This document shows, one piece after another, positions 24,151 through 34,829 of a stretch of 64,000 nucleotides of DNA. The translations under genes and the position numbers were made by a program. The DNA is from Macrosoma leucophasiata (Eukaryota; Arthropoda; Insecta; Lepidoptera; Hedylidae), in NCBI GenBank assembly GCA_036365455.1, contig JAWQUS010000026.1, forward strand, positions 17,983,111-18,047,110. The letters are read 5' to 3'. Position 1 is the stretch's first letter, and each line of letters opens with the position of its first letter. The notes below the pieces were generated by a model. That model was not told the origin of the DNA. It searched no databases and saw only the letters and a list, made by a program, of their open reading frames with translations.

Positions 24151-24534
24151 CACTGGTCGCCGGTCGCCGCGCAGCGAAACTCGTGTTTATTCATTGCAGT
24201 GGACAATGTTTCAATGAACTACCGATACATTACAGTTGGGACGTAATAAAATGTTAACTCATTTATTAAGCGACACGGTGTAGATAAATTAAAACCGGTC
24301 CATATTGTCATTTAAAACATTGATCTGAAATTGTTTTATAATAGATAGAATTATAGATATGCATGTATGTATATTAAAGATAAAGATAAAAAAAAAGAAA
24401 AAAAAAAGTCCGGCATTCAGTCGAAATGTGGAATATAATGATTGTCAAGTATGTCAAGTCATCGTGGCGCGATGGTGCGATGGCACGGCGCAGCTGTCCG
24501 TTCTTGCGGTGACGAGGCTCTTCAATTTTTGTTA

Positions 24535-24805
24535 CTTTTTTTTTGTAATGAAAGTGGTAAACAAGCATGCAGTTCACATTGATGTTAAGTGATGACTGCA
24601 GGCTATAGACACCCGCACAAAGACCAAGGTCAAAATGCAGATGCGTTACCACTCCTGAGGCGTAAGGTGTTATGCCTCTGTGCCGGAAATTACTACCTGA
24701 CCGGAACACGATAGTGCTGAACCATTAGCGGCAAGTATATTAGGTAATGCAGTGGTGCCTACGCCCGCGAGCTCCGTCACTAAAGCTCTACCACCAGTGA
24801 AAAAA
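24535..24805 (+). repeat. Dispersed repeat family R1w, best copy
   Basis: This is the most complete copy. It has GTAAACAAGCATGCAGTTCA, CACATTGATGTTAAGTG, GCAGATGCGTTACCACTCC, GGTGTTATGCCTCTGTGCCG, GCGGCAAGTATATTAGGTAA and CTCTACCACCAGT in order. It has no coding capacity. Confidence 0.65.
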
Positions 24806-25477
24806 CTTAAACTTTGTTGGTTGAATAAAAATAATTTGAATTAAAATACAAGTGAGTGCATTATCAAACTTAATTATTATAGGATTTACTGTTAAAGCAA
24901 GATAAGTGATGACGTATGGATGTTTTGCCTTTACGTCCGTCTGTTTACGCGGAAAAAAATCGACCGCATGAAAAAGACATCAACGCGACCGCTGCGACGA
25001 TGCCGGTGCGAGTGCACTATATTTGAAATTATTTAATACAATAGATAATCAGCAAGGTAACTTAAAAACAATTAATTACAGGATATGTTATTTTATATCT
25101 TTATACCATTATGTTATATCTTTGGCATTTAAGCAATAGGTACCTACTTACTAAATTTTTGCAATTACAATATTCAATTTGTAGATAAAACATTAATTGA
25201 TTTTTTTTTATTAGAATATACCTATGTACTTAGTGACAGATTATATTCTATAATGTTTTATCTGATTTCGGTGTCCAATAAAGTATATTATTATTATTAT
25301 ATTAGATTTACTTTATAAAAAAATTAAATTAATTATTTTTGACTCAATCATGTGTGACAATAATGTTAGAGAAGCATTTTACAGCAAACGGTCTAAAATA
25401 AGATCTATTAAGTTTGCTTCACTTCACCGCACCGCACAGAGGAGCAAGGGTAAGCAGAGAAGTGGAAGAGGACTCAC

Positions 25478-25665
25478 AGCGCGTAGATGCGATCGTGCAG
25501 CGGCGGCAGCGCCGTGAGCCCCGCGCCGCGGCACTCCAGCGTGCCTGGCGCGCCCAGTGCGCCGGCCGGCATCGGCAGCCCGCCGCGCTCGCAGGGGCCC
25601 GCCCCCACCACCCCCGCTACCCCCACTGCCAGCAGCGTCGCCAGCGCCAGCGCCGCCGCCGCCAT
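25478..25665 (-). CDS. First coding exon of a secreted or membrane leucine-rich-repeat protein (partial)
   Basis: The exon starts at an ATG (25,663-25,665) in strong context (A at -3, G at +4). Residues 1 to about 22 form a hydrophobic signal peptide (MAAAALALATLLAVGVAGVV). A short Cys-bearing segment follows (GPCERGG, then TLECRGAGLTALP and HDRIYAL), matching an LRR N-terminal cap running into a first repeat. The exon ends in CT followed by GTGAGT, a consensus 5' splice site at 25,472-25,477; ignoring it, the frame would stop at once. The split codon CT/N gives Leu whatever follows, as the repeat requires. Later exons should lie to the left, but none was found within the window, implying a long intron or a gene reaching past position 1. 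GC content is far above its surroundings. The exact LRR family is not determined. Confidence 0.6.
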
Positions 25666-26130
25666 GCTTCACCTGGCCCAGCGCGCGCGCGCCTTCGCCA
25701 CCATCGCCGCCCGCGCCACCCGCGCCACCATCACCGGCACCGCCACACTACCCGCACCCGCACCGCACACTGCACCCAGTGCACCCCCACACTAGCACAC
25801 GCCGCGCCGCGCGCCCCTAATGCGACACCGTCCGCTGACCGATACTCTTCACCCGCCGCCGATCACGGCACACGCTAATGTTCGACAGGACGTAGCGCGC
25901 GTAAACAGTTGCCGTAGAGTGGGGTCGCCCGATACGCGAGACACGAGCGAACGCTGCAGAGTCGCGCGGCTCACTGCCGCTGCCGTGCCGTGACGTGTGT
26001 GACGAGTTGCCGAGTGCCGACCGTCGGCGGCGGCAGCGGCGGCGGCGGCGGCGGCGCGACGTCACGGACGCCGGCCAGTCTGCCCGCTCCGCCCGCATCC
26101 ACGCGCGACGCGGCATAATAGAGTGCACGC
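25666..26130 (-). promoter_or_regulatory. GC/CpG-rich 5' flank and probable 5' UTR of the LRR gene
   Basis: About 460 bp of very GC-rich, CpG-rich sequence with GCC-repeat runs lies upstream of the LRR exon on the - strand and ends abruptly at AT-rich DNA near 26,130. No TATA box is obvious, so initiation would be TATA-less. A CAG/GTGAAG sequence just before the ATG could serve as an alternative donor. Confidence 0.4.
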
Positions 26131-26954
26131 GTTTTTAAATATGTAGGTACGTGGGGCAAACTGAAAGTGTCTGGATCTAGCCACTTCGCCTACATGTTAC
26201 TTTTTGATTAGCGAGCTGCATTTTTATTTTCACTGTTTCGACGGCATCTACGTACATAGTTCTGTGTGAAAAACAGAAACTTTACACCAGAGCAAAAAAA
26301 CCGGATAAGAGTCATATTTTTTTAATAAATGAAGATACTTTAGTGATTTTAACAGATTATCTTTTTTGGATGTTTTTCAATGAAATCTGTAGTTTTTATG
26401 ACTGTATTTTTTTTAAGTTTTCTAGAAAATGTACATAGATACAAGAATCGGAACACTTTATCACTTATTGAACCATGTTTACTGTTCTATCGACGAAACA
26501 CGAGCGGACCGAAACGCCCCAAGACCCCAAATTTGTCGTTCTTTTATTTAAATAAATTATTGCTAAAACTTAAAAAAAAAAACTTCTAATAAGTTATTAT
26601 TAATAACGTTAATTTCAAACTATTGAGCTTGTATCTATGGGGCCGTTCAAGTATTAATTGAACACTATGGGGGGGAGGGGGGGGGGTCTTTGCTCTGCTT
26701 ATTTTGGATGACATGGGGGGTAGGGGAGTCTAGATGATGATTAAGTCATCGGTAGTTATTTACTTTTTTACACGAATGGCAACCCTCACATTGTCTTTGC
26801 TTGAAAACGAAACGCTTTTTCGGGGATTCCCGCAAATAATGCATACGTTTAGGCACTCGCTTTAGAACCGAGTAGAGGAACTACCGCGCGCTATTCACTT
26901 ATTATTATCACTATTATTTTTGTTCGACGGTTAAATTGAGGCTATCAAGTCGAA

Positions 26955-27000
26955 CATGCAACACGTGTGGTCCTTGTCATGCAACACGTGTGGTCCTTGT
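26955..27000. repeat. 23-bp perfect direct duplication
   Basis: The unit starting CATGCAACACGTGTGGTCC occurs twice in tandem. The 23-bp step breaks the reading frame of the zinc-finger remnant that follows. Confidence 0.85.
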
Positions 27001-27096
27001 CATGCTTCCTTCAAGTCACTAAATCATCACATCGAAAAGATCCATAAAATAGTAAACACGCACACTGATAGGAAAGTTAGCTGCTCGTCGTGCTAA
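26980..27096 (+). pseudogene. C2H2 zinc-finger fragment inside the DNA element
   Basis: Thirty-eight codons before a stop read CNTCGPCHASFKSLNHH, then IEKIH, and begin a second Cys pair (VSCSSC). The C-x2-C-x3-F...H-x4-H spacing fits a C2H2-type finger. The upstream frame is broken by the 23-bp duplication. It may be part of the element's own former protein; that is inference. Confidence 0.4.
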
Positions 27097-27638
27097 TGAA
27101 CTGATGTGCATTATTCAAAATTTATGTGGTTTAAGAACTTTTATTTTCTCAAAAGAATTACATCAATTCACTTACTGAGAAATAACTTCTAACATGTAAA
27201 ACAAAAAACATGATGAGTATACAATTATTAACATTTCTATCGGATACAAACAAATATTATTTTGATTTCGGGTACATTTAAAATAAAACAATAACAATTG
27301 TCGACAGTTTTGCGTACTTGATCGAGCAACCACAGATACAAAGTGCGCTGAGCGTAGTTTAATACTAGATATGTCTATTTACATTTAGTGGAAACTTTGC
27401 AAATGTGTTGGGATTTTAAGTTAATTTGGATTAATTATAAGAATATATATATACTTCTAAAGTTTTTGGCAGTTAATATATAATACCAACTTAAAGTATT
27501 TAAGCGTATAATGTTGACCATTTAATATTAACTGACATGCTGACTTATTTATTTAATTTTATTAATTATTGTGCCCACAGTATTTTTTCATACCTATATT
27601 TCACAACTAATTAAACAAATATATTTTAGTTATTATTT

Positions 27639-28980
27639 TCATACTGCGTCTAAAACATACTTTTTAAGTTGTCTTTTGAAACTGTAAAGTAATTTTGCCT
27701 CTTTTATCTCTGTTGGCAATTTGTTATATATTTTTACACCTTCAAACTCAATATTTTTGATACCATAGTTCATAGTTCTCGGAGGACGCGATACTAAGTG
27801 ATTGGAATTTCTTAATTTTATTTTTTGTGTGCGGTCTTTTTTACGGAATGATAATGACGTATGAATCTGGTTGTTTAAAATGTTGTATATTAATATACTA
27901 GTGTAATAAGTGTATGTTTGTTTGATGTTCATTATTTTAGTATCCTCATAGATTTTTTTAGATGCCGCGCGGACATTATAATGAAATAGAGATTTTATTA
28001 ATTTATTTTATGCTATTTGTATTATTTCTAAATTAGATTTGGCTGCTGTACCCCAAATTTCTATTAAATAGTCTATGTGTGGTTTAAATAAAGAATTATA
28101 AATGAGGTGCTTAACTTTTAGAGGTAAACATTTTGCTATACTACGTACTATACCGGATAATGATGTTAGTCTGGTTTTAATAGTTTCTATGTGTTTTTTC
28201 CAGCTAAGTTGGCAATCCAAAACGAGACCAAGATACTTTTTATGTGTTTTTTCCTTTAGTATTTCGTCATTAATCTTTAATTGAATGGTATCATTTATTC
28301 GTTTATTTTTTCGGTGCAAATATAACAAAGTTAGTTTTAGTAGTATTAATTGTGAGTAAATATGATAGAAACCAGTCATTAAGTCTTCTTAATTTGCTCA
28401 AAGTGATTGGATCTTTCCAAATCACTTTGAGCTTTTGATACTATAGTTTTCATTGAATGACCAAAGTAAAATAAGCTAGTGTCATCTGCATATAACGATA
28501 TGTCAGCAGTTAGATCTATATTTTGGATGTTATTTATATATATTAAAATAATAGAGGCCCTAAAATAGAGCCCTGCGGGACGCCAAAAGTAATTTCAGAA
28601 ACAGAGCTTTGATGTTCTCCTATTTTGACAATTTGCCTACGGTTTTGTAAATATGATTTTAAGATATCGTGAGCTTTTACCGGTGATACCGATTTCGAAG
28701 AGCTTATCGAGAATTATTTTGTGACTTATTGTATCAAAAGCTTTTTTTAGGTCGATAAAAATTCCAAGTACTAACTGTTTTTCGTCTATCTTATTTCTTA
28801 TTTTAGTTACTAGGTCCACCGTTGCTGAGAGTGTATTAGATTTTGGTCTAAAACCATATTGTTTTTTATATAAGATATCTTTTGGCGCTAAGTATTTTTC
28901 TATTCGCGTATAGATTACTTTTTCAAATATTTTTGAAATAACCGGTAACACAGAAATCGGACGATAATTACATGGATCGG
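27639..28980 (-). pseudogene. CR1/L2-type LINE, 5'-truncated and frameshifted
   Basis: Reading from 28,980 leftwards: CNYRPISVLPVISKIFEK, then YGFRPKSNTLSA, GIFIDLKKAFDTISH, GVPQGSILGPLL near 28,580, YADDTSLF near 28,490, LGLVLDCQLSWKKHI, and a C-terminal KIYNKLPTEIKEA block ending at 27,639. These are the ordered motifs of a CR1/L2/Daphne-like reverse transcriptase and tail. The reading frame is broken in several places, including a hairpin insertion at 28,396-28,432. The abrupt start at 28,980 against unrelated sequence marks a 5'-truncated insertion into the larger DNA element. The 3' end lies somewhere between 27,200 and 27,639. Confidence 0.75.
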
Positions 28981-29136
28981 AATTTAGAGCACCATGATGT
29001 TGAATGGCTCGATGAGAACGACGTAGAGATTCCAAAATCGGATGAAAGTGAGCAGACTCACAACACTGAGCAGCAATCCAATGTCATCGAAAACTTAGAA
29101 TCATGGATTCGGGTTTCATGGACTGTAGACTGTTAA
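28981..29136 (+). pseudogene. Acidic C-terminal protein remnant of the DNA element
   Basis: Fifty-one codons, open directly from the LINE breakpoint to a stop, encode an acidic peptide (VEWLDENDVEIPKSDESEQ) ending ESWIRVSWTVDC. Because it resumes exactly where the LINE ends, it is probably the tail of a protein once encoded by the interrupted element. No family is recognised. Confidence 0.35.
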
Positions 29137-29170
29137 TTGTTTTAAACTTTCACGATTTGTATTCATATTT

Positions 29171-29310
29171 TTATATTGTAATCGCGTACTATTTTAATTG
29201 AAGTATTTCCCTCGACACTCGACGTTTCGGCCGTAATGCGACGGCCGTGGTCACGAGCAGAGTCACGAGGAGTCTACTCGTTACGCGATTAAGTCCCGTT
29301 TACAATATAA
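29171..29310. mobile_element. Fold-back MITE-like element
   Basis: Ends TTATATTGTA and TACAATATAA are inverted repeats, with a further inner pairing of CGCGTA and TACGCG. The middle holds CTCGACACTCGACGTTTCGG and CGACGGCCGTGGTCACGAG. A half copy lies at 16,561. It is non-coding. Confidence 0.55.
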
Positions 29311-29631
29311 ACATATGTAAACTGTTAATTTGAATTTAATATGTGTACCAAAAAATTAAAATAAGTTTGTTATGTTCGTAAGATTATAATATTTTTGTCC
29401 CTTACTTTATGTTGAATATCGTATCAGTAAAATCTAATCTATATCCTAAATCTATTTTCTTATTTTTTAAATTATAATGATAATATTAAATAAAAAAACA
29501 ATACATTCATTGAAAAATGTTTACGTAAGCATGTGGGGAGGGGGTAAGAGCTTTGCTTACTTTTGCTGACAAGGGGGATGGGGGAGTAAAGAATTGTAAA
29601 AAATCTGCTTACGTAATACTTGAACGGCCCC

Positions 29632-30114
29632 TATAGCAATGTCATAAGTAGTTCAGACTGTCCAGAAATTATTACTTATCACAATATTTCCTTAGCTTTA
29701 ACTTGTTATCACAGTGTTTGATTAATTTTAGAATTAACTGTTAATTATTATTTAAGAACATTAGAAAAAAAAAAACAAAATATAGGCCGGTAATCGTGTT
29801 ATCACAGCTCTTAATCTAAATTTAAGTAACTACTAATAATCATCAATTAACTAGCTTAACTACACAGCCATAAGCCAACTTAATAAATGTGCATAATCGA
29901 AAATACAAAATTGCAGATTCCTACCAAAAACAAAATCAAATAACAATACTACTCTAAAAAACATTTTTGTAAAACTTTTATCAAAAACCAAATTAACTTA
30001 CCAATCTCTTTTAAAAATAGTAGTATCTTTTATATAGGATCCTATTTTATGACCCAAAATATATCGACTGTTCCTGGTCTATTTGCAATAAGTGTAATTT
30101 TTTGAATTGCCAAA
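29632..30114. other. Non-coding stretch, no gene seen
   Basis: AT-rich sequence without a domain-bearing frame or recognised repeat. Confidence 0.35.
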
Positions 30115-30120
30115 AAGCCA

Positions 30121-30657
30121 GTAAGTTCAGTTCAACCCCACAAAAACACAAGTCTGCGCGTTACCCGCTACAAATCCCCATTTATTGTAGCGCCACAGTT
30201 CCAGAGCATTCAACTCACCATTAGTAAAAGTGTTGGTATCCTGGGTGTTGACATATCGAATGAAGTGCAGTTTCGGGGTCACATTAAGGGTAAGACCAAG
30301 CTGGCATCCAAGAAGCTCGGGGTGCTAAACAGGGCGAGGCAGTATTTCACATCGGGGCATCTTCTACAGCTCTATCAAGCTCAAGTGAGGCCCCATTTGG
30401 AATACTGCTCTCATCTTTGGGTGGGAGCCCCTAAATACCAGCTCGGTTCCCTTGAATTCCATCTGAGGTGTTCCCCCGGCGGTATAATATGGGGTTCTTC
30501 AAAACAGGCGTCAAAAGAGTCCTTCAGGGCTCCCCTGGTGTTGCAAATGTTCATAGGCGACGGTGACCACTTTTCATTACCAGGCCCGTCTGCTTGTCTG
30601 TCAATCCATAGACATATAAAAACATCCCAGTTTTTGAACCTAACTCGTAAATTATAA
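30121..30657 (+). pseudogene. Jockey-type LINE reverse transcriptase C-terminal fragment
   Basis: The open frame reads VAPQFQSIQLTISKSVGIL, then GVDISNEVQFRGHIKGK, KLASKKLGVLNRARQYF and QAQVRPHLEYCSHLWVGAP, the thumb and post-RT region of jockey-like elements. Conservation stops near 30,440. A GGCGACGGTGACCAC...CCCGTCTGCTTGTC block near 30,556-30,600 is the usual 3' UTR sequence of such elements. Everything upstream of the thumb is missing. Confidence 0.7.
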
Positions 30658-30659
30658 AT

Positions 30660-32500
30660 TTGTTAGGTTGAATTTTCTTTTGTAGTGGCCTTGAGGCCAA
30701 ATAAGTACTTTTTGAAAATCAAACGTAGCGGTAATTATTTCGAGATGTTCAGTTGATTATGTTTTTTCTAGAGCCTAAGTTAATCGTAAGTTATCGTAAT
30801 TAAGTTCTCGAACAATCGTTTTAGCTTTTAAGTGATTTTCATACTTCGATTTTAGTTCATAAGTAGGTAATTACAGATTTTTTAAATTGATGACAGACAT
30901 CACATTTTTTTTTTAGCAAATAAAAGCGCGATGTTAATGTGTTTGTTCACTATTATTTATTTATTTATTTAACTTTATTGCAAACACAGAAATGTTGTAC
31001 AAAAGGCGGACTTAATGCTACTAAAAGGCACTATTATCTCGATATTGCCTAACAGATTTTGCTCTGTTACAGAGAGGTATCTGACTGATGGAACAACATT
31101 TTTTGTACAAGTCAAAAATCCTTCTGAAATTCAAATTAGAGTCAAGATATTTCCTTGTGGAACATTTTCGAATGTAGTGTGACTCAACATGATCAAATTT
31201 ATTGACGTGACAAATAATATGAAAATAACAATTCATGTATAAAAATGAGTAGTAATATGATTTATAAGTTATAAATAAGTGAATATGATAAAATTCCGTT
31301 TTTAGGTGGCGATTTACACATATTTAAAAACGTAAACAGTTCCATGTGCCTCATAGAACAATTTACATTGCCATGATAACTGATGAATTAATGGCGTAAA
31401 TAGTTATATGTGGAAGATAGACCTGTGTACGTTGTCCAGTTAACTGCTATTTAAAGCGTAAAAAGTTCTATCTACCCAATCGCGCTGTATACACTGTTCT
31501 TAAAACTAAACTGAAGTAAAAATAAAATAAAAAAAGAATTTTGACTTATTCCTGTTTTATTATATACAACATGTAACGGGAATAATGCACACTATCTAAC
31601 ACCTCGATTAGAAGATCGAATTATAATCATAATACATGAAATCAAAAGTTATGTTTATGTGTTTAATTTTTTTTTAAGAAATAAGTTGTCCTCAATTTGT
31701 ACAAACAGTATGCACACCCTATGTATACTTACTCTACCTCTACCTACAGCCACACATAAAACACGAACCGAAAAAAAGTGATGTAGCGTAACTTGCGTAC
31801 CCTTTTTTAACGCTCGCTTGTAGACCAATTCGAAACAAATGTGTGAGTTTGAGTCAGCAAGAGAGTCGCCTCAGACTTCAATTGGCTATTCAATTTGTTG
31901 ACGAAGTACCACATACATCGAGCGACGTATCGCTCTGTGTATTTGTAGTTTGGAGAATTTTTACAAAGATGTGATCATTTCCTTGATGAGGTAAGTGAAG
32001 GTCGGCCTACTACAGGCGAATTCGGTTACAAAATCTAATATTAATTCTGTACGACCATTTATTGAAACTGGAATTAGAATGAGCCAAACAGTACAAGACA
32101 TTTTACAAATGCATCTGAAGGTTGAGAATCTTGAGAACCTTTGCACTTGATGGTAACATCCGAGTGATGCACATGCTTAGGTGACAGAGGGCCAGGGTCT
32201 GCCTGTCCAGTGGTGCCGTAAATTGAAAATAAAAAAAGAGAGCAGCCATTGGCTGTCTTTAATATTGTGATTCGTGACGACAAAACTTCTTAACACGAAA
32301 GAAAAAGATCTTTCCTTTCCAAGATTTGCTGACGAAAGTTGAAAAAGTCGAAGCATTAATTAGTAAACAAATTTGAACAAATGGTTGCTTCTGTGTTCGA
32401 CACATCAGGACATTATGCTACAATATTGCTTGAACATACTGTGACTCGAAGTAAATACTTGCTTGCCCAGAGTCAAAATGAATATTTTTACTGATTAATT
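30660..32500. other. Non-coding stretch, no gene seen
   Basis: The stretch is AT-rich. A 71-codon - strand frame at 31,021-31,236 has no recognised domain and is not called. Confidence 0.35.
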
Positions 32501-32504
32501 TATT

Positions 32505-32665
32505 ATCGACTAGCGACTTTACTAAAAGTGACTTTGGGCGGTGTTTTTTTTAATATAATTATTGGTTAATTTTGGATCATACGAAAACACTTATGGATTC
32601 TTAACTAAAAAATCAGGTTTATATTAATATTTCTCTGTACATGATATTAGACTAACGCCATGTAC
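32505..32665 (-). mobile_element. Decayed Helitron fragment
   Basis: GTGACTTTGGGCGG, TTATTGGTTAATTTTGGATC and TCTCTGTACATGATATTAGA follow the same order as in the Helitron at 12,314-12,540. The terminal CTAGC is degraded. Confidence 0.5.
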
Positions 32666-32830
32666 GGCCCTGTAATTTTCGGCACAGAGGCATAACACCT
32701 TAGGCCTCATTAGTGGTAACGCATCTGCATTTTGACCTTGGTCTTTGTGTTAGTGTCTATAGGTTGCAGTTATCACTTAACATCAATGTGACCTGCATGC
32801 TTGTTTACCACTTCCATAACATACAAAAAA
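32660..32830 (-). repeat. Dispersed repeat family R1w, inverted copy
   Basis: This is the reverse complement of the family block order, from CGGCACAGAGGCATAACACC to ATGCTTGTTTACCACTTCC. It faces another copy at 33,155, forming an inverted pair around a short minisatellite. Confidence 0.6.
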
Positions 32831-32831
32831 A

Positions 32832-32942
32832 CGCCAACAAAGCCACCAATGCTACCAACGCCACCAATGTCACCATCCTCACCAACGCCACCAATGCCAC
32901 CAACGCCACAAACGCCACCAACGCCACCAAGGCCATTAACGC
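32832..32942. repeat. Short GCCACCAAC minisatellite
   Basis: About twelve degenerate 9-bp units (GCCACCAAC/T) of the same type as the long tract at 12,900-13,470. Confidence 0.7.
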
Positions 32943-33154
32943 CTATGTAAATCGCATTCAACTCTGTTTGAAAGTTTTGAAGCATTGCTTGAAGTAAATT
33001 TTCAATTGACCTTAACTTCTGTTTCCCTCAGGTATCCGTTTTTGACGAAACAACAAACAACGCTCCAAACATGTAATCCACCTGTGGAAACCGCGTTCAA
33101 ATTAGATTCGAAGTTATATCCTACCACACAGACAGACAAAAATTCAGAAAATTG

Positions 33155-33370
33155 TTCCTTCTTTTATGTAATGGAAATAGCAAACAAGCAAGGACATTGA
33201 TGTTACTGCAGGCTATAGACACCTACACAAAGACCAAGGTCAAAATGCAGATGAGTTACCACTCCTGAGGCCTAAGGTGTTATGCCTCTGTGCTGGAAAT
33301 TACAGGGCCGTACATATCACGTACATATCACGATAGTGCTGAAAACTACCAATTAAGTAGCCGGAATAAA
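33155..33370 (+). repeat. Dispersed repeat family R1w copy
   Basis: AGCAAACAAGCAAGGACATTG, GCAGGCTATAGACACC, ACAAAGACCAAGGTC and GGTGTTATGCCTCTGTGCTG match the family order, with a small local duplication (ACGTACATATC) near 33,312. Confidence 0.6.
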
Positions 33371-33685
33371 TACGGGAGTACACGCGGTAATGGTAGCCGA
33401 AGTGAACTTGAATGGTAATGGTAAAAGATGGTAAGATAGTACGCGTGGAATGGTAATCCGACGCGAACTGTTAAAATGGTAGAATTGGTAAATGAGAACC
33501 GGCGTTTGTGGTACTGGACTGCACGTGAACTGAATTATTGCGTTATAGGTAAACGGATGCGCGGCAGCAAAGTGCCAACGGCGCATAATAAAAATGCATG
33601 TATGTCCCATACACATTCCGGGGCGAGAAAGATGAGAAAATAAGAAAGTGAATTATGGCGATGATGTACAAGGTGATGGAACAAT

Positions 33686-33712
33686 TTAGGTTAGGTTAGG
33701 TTAGGTTAGGTT
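33686..33712 (+). repeat. Five TTAGG units: first telomeric repeat from the left
   Basis: Five perfect TTAGG units plus TT directly precede a SART/R1-type sequence. The junction falls between T and A of TTAGG. This marks the inner edge of subtelomeric DNA. Confidence 0.8.
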
Positions 33713-34829
33713 AACCCAGCCCGTGCGGGGGCTTTTCGACGCATGTCTGTCGGAGGGTCGCTTTCCGCGGAAGTGGAAGACGGGGAAGCTCGTACTTCTC
33801 AAGAAAGACGGGCGACCGGGGGAGTCGCCGTCGGCCTACCGCCCTATCGTGCTGCTTGACGAGGTGGGCAAGCTCTTCGAGCGCATCATAGTTGCCCGCA
33901 TCGTCAGGCACATGGCACGGGTGGGGCCCGACGTTAGCGACACCCAGTTCGGATTCCGCGAGGGGCGATCCACGATAGACGCGATCTCGCGCGTTCGTGC
34001 CCTCGCCGACGCGGCTGTTTCCCAGGGTGAAGTGGTGTTGGCGGTGTCTCTTGACATCGCCAATGCGTTTAACACGCTCCCCTGGGCTACCATAAGAAAG
34101 GCACTCAGGTACCATGGGGTCCCTCCGTATCTCGGGCGTGTTGTGGAGGACTACCTCAGCGATAGGGCTGTGTCGTATCCGGTCCGTGACGGGTGGGTTC
34201 GCAGACCAGTGTCGTGCGGTGTTCCACAGGGTTCGTGCCTTGGTCCGCTCCTGTGGAACATCGGATACGACTGGGTATTGCGCGGGACGAATTTGAGGGG
34301 TGTCGAGCTAACGTGTTATGCTGATGACACCCTCGTCACGGCCCGCGGCAAGACTTACAGGGATGCGGCTCTGCTCGCCACGGCTGGCACAGCCCTAGTC
34401 GTCAGGCGCATACGAGCCTTAGGCCTGGAAGTGGCATTGGAGAATTCTGCGGCCCTCTGTTTTCATGGGCCGCGGAGAGCTCCGCCCTCAGGAAGCGCAA
34501 TTGTGGTGGGGGGCGTTACCATCGGTGTCGAGTCGACGATGCGGTACCTAGGTATTGTCCTCGACAGCCGGTGGAACTTCTGCGCACATTTTCGCCGCCT
34601 TGCCCCCAAGCTTGTGAGCGCCGCCGCCGCTCTCGGGAGACTTCTCCCGAACCTGGGCGGGCCAAACGTTGGCTGCCGCCGCCTCTATACAGGTGTGGTG
34701 CGGTCGATGGCCCTATACGGGGCACCCATTTGGGTGGACGCTCTGACTGCCCAAAACAAGACCCTTTTGCGTAGACCGCAGCGGGTCATGGCAGTCAGAG
34801 TAATAAGAGGATACCGCACCATATCAGTA
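33713..34829 (+). pseudogene. SART/R1-type reverse transcriptase fragment 1
   Basis: The frame begins inside the RT domain (VRGLFDACLSEGRFPRKWK) right after the TTAGG units, so the element is 5'-truncated. Motifs in order are YRPIVLLDEVGKLFE, FGFREGRSTIDA, SLDIANAFNTLPW, GVPQGSCLGPLLWN and YADDTLVTARG, then the thumb to VMAVRVIRGYRTIS. At about 34,826 it switches abruptly to an earlier part of a related element in another frame. The + orientation and TT^AGG target fit SART-type telomeric elements; the alternative is another R1-clade element. Confidence 0.75.

Larger units (their letters stand above)
26639..29631. mobile_element. 2993-bp DNA element with 18-bp perfect terminal inverted repeats
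   Basis: The left end GGGGCCGTTCAAGTATTA (26,639-26,656) is exactly complementary to 29,614-29,631, and both are flanked by TAT, a possible 3-bp target duplication (a 4-bp CTAT is possible if one end is set differently). Both subterminal regions contain G-rich TGGGGGGAGGGG-type blocks and TGCTTA motifs. The interior holds two short protein remnants, a truncated LINE and a fold-back element. No intact transposase is present and the superfamily is not assigned. Confidence 0.7.

Noticed and set aside
24374..24709. 111-codon - strand frame and similar frames near 4113 and 32,713
   Set aside because: They recur because the same dispersed repeat recurs; they are not a gene family.
25414..25878. 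Long + strand frames opposite the LRR exon and its flank
   Set aside because: Extreme GC composition opens all frames; only the - strand frame shows a signal peptide, LRR cap and splice donor.
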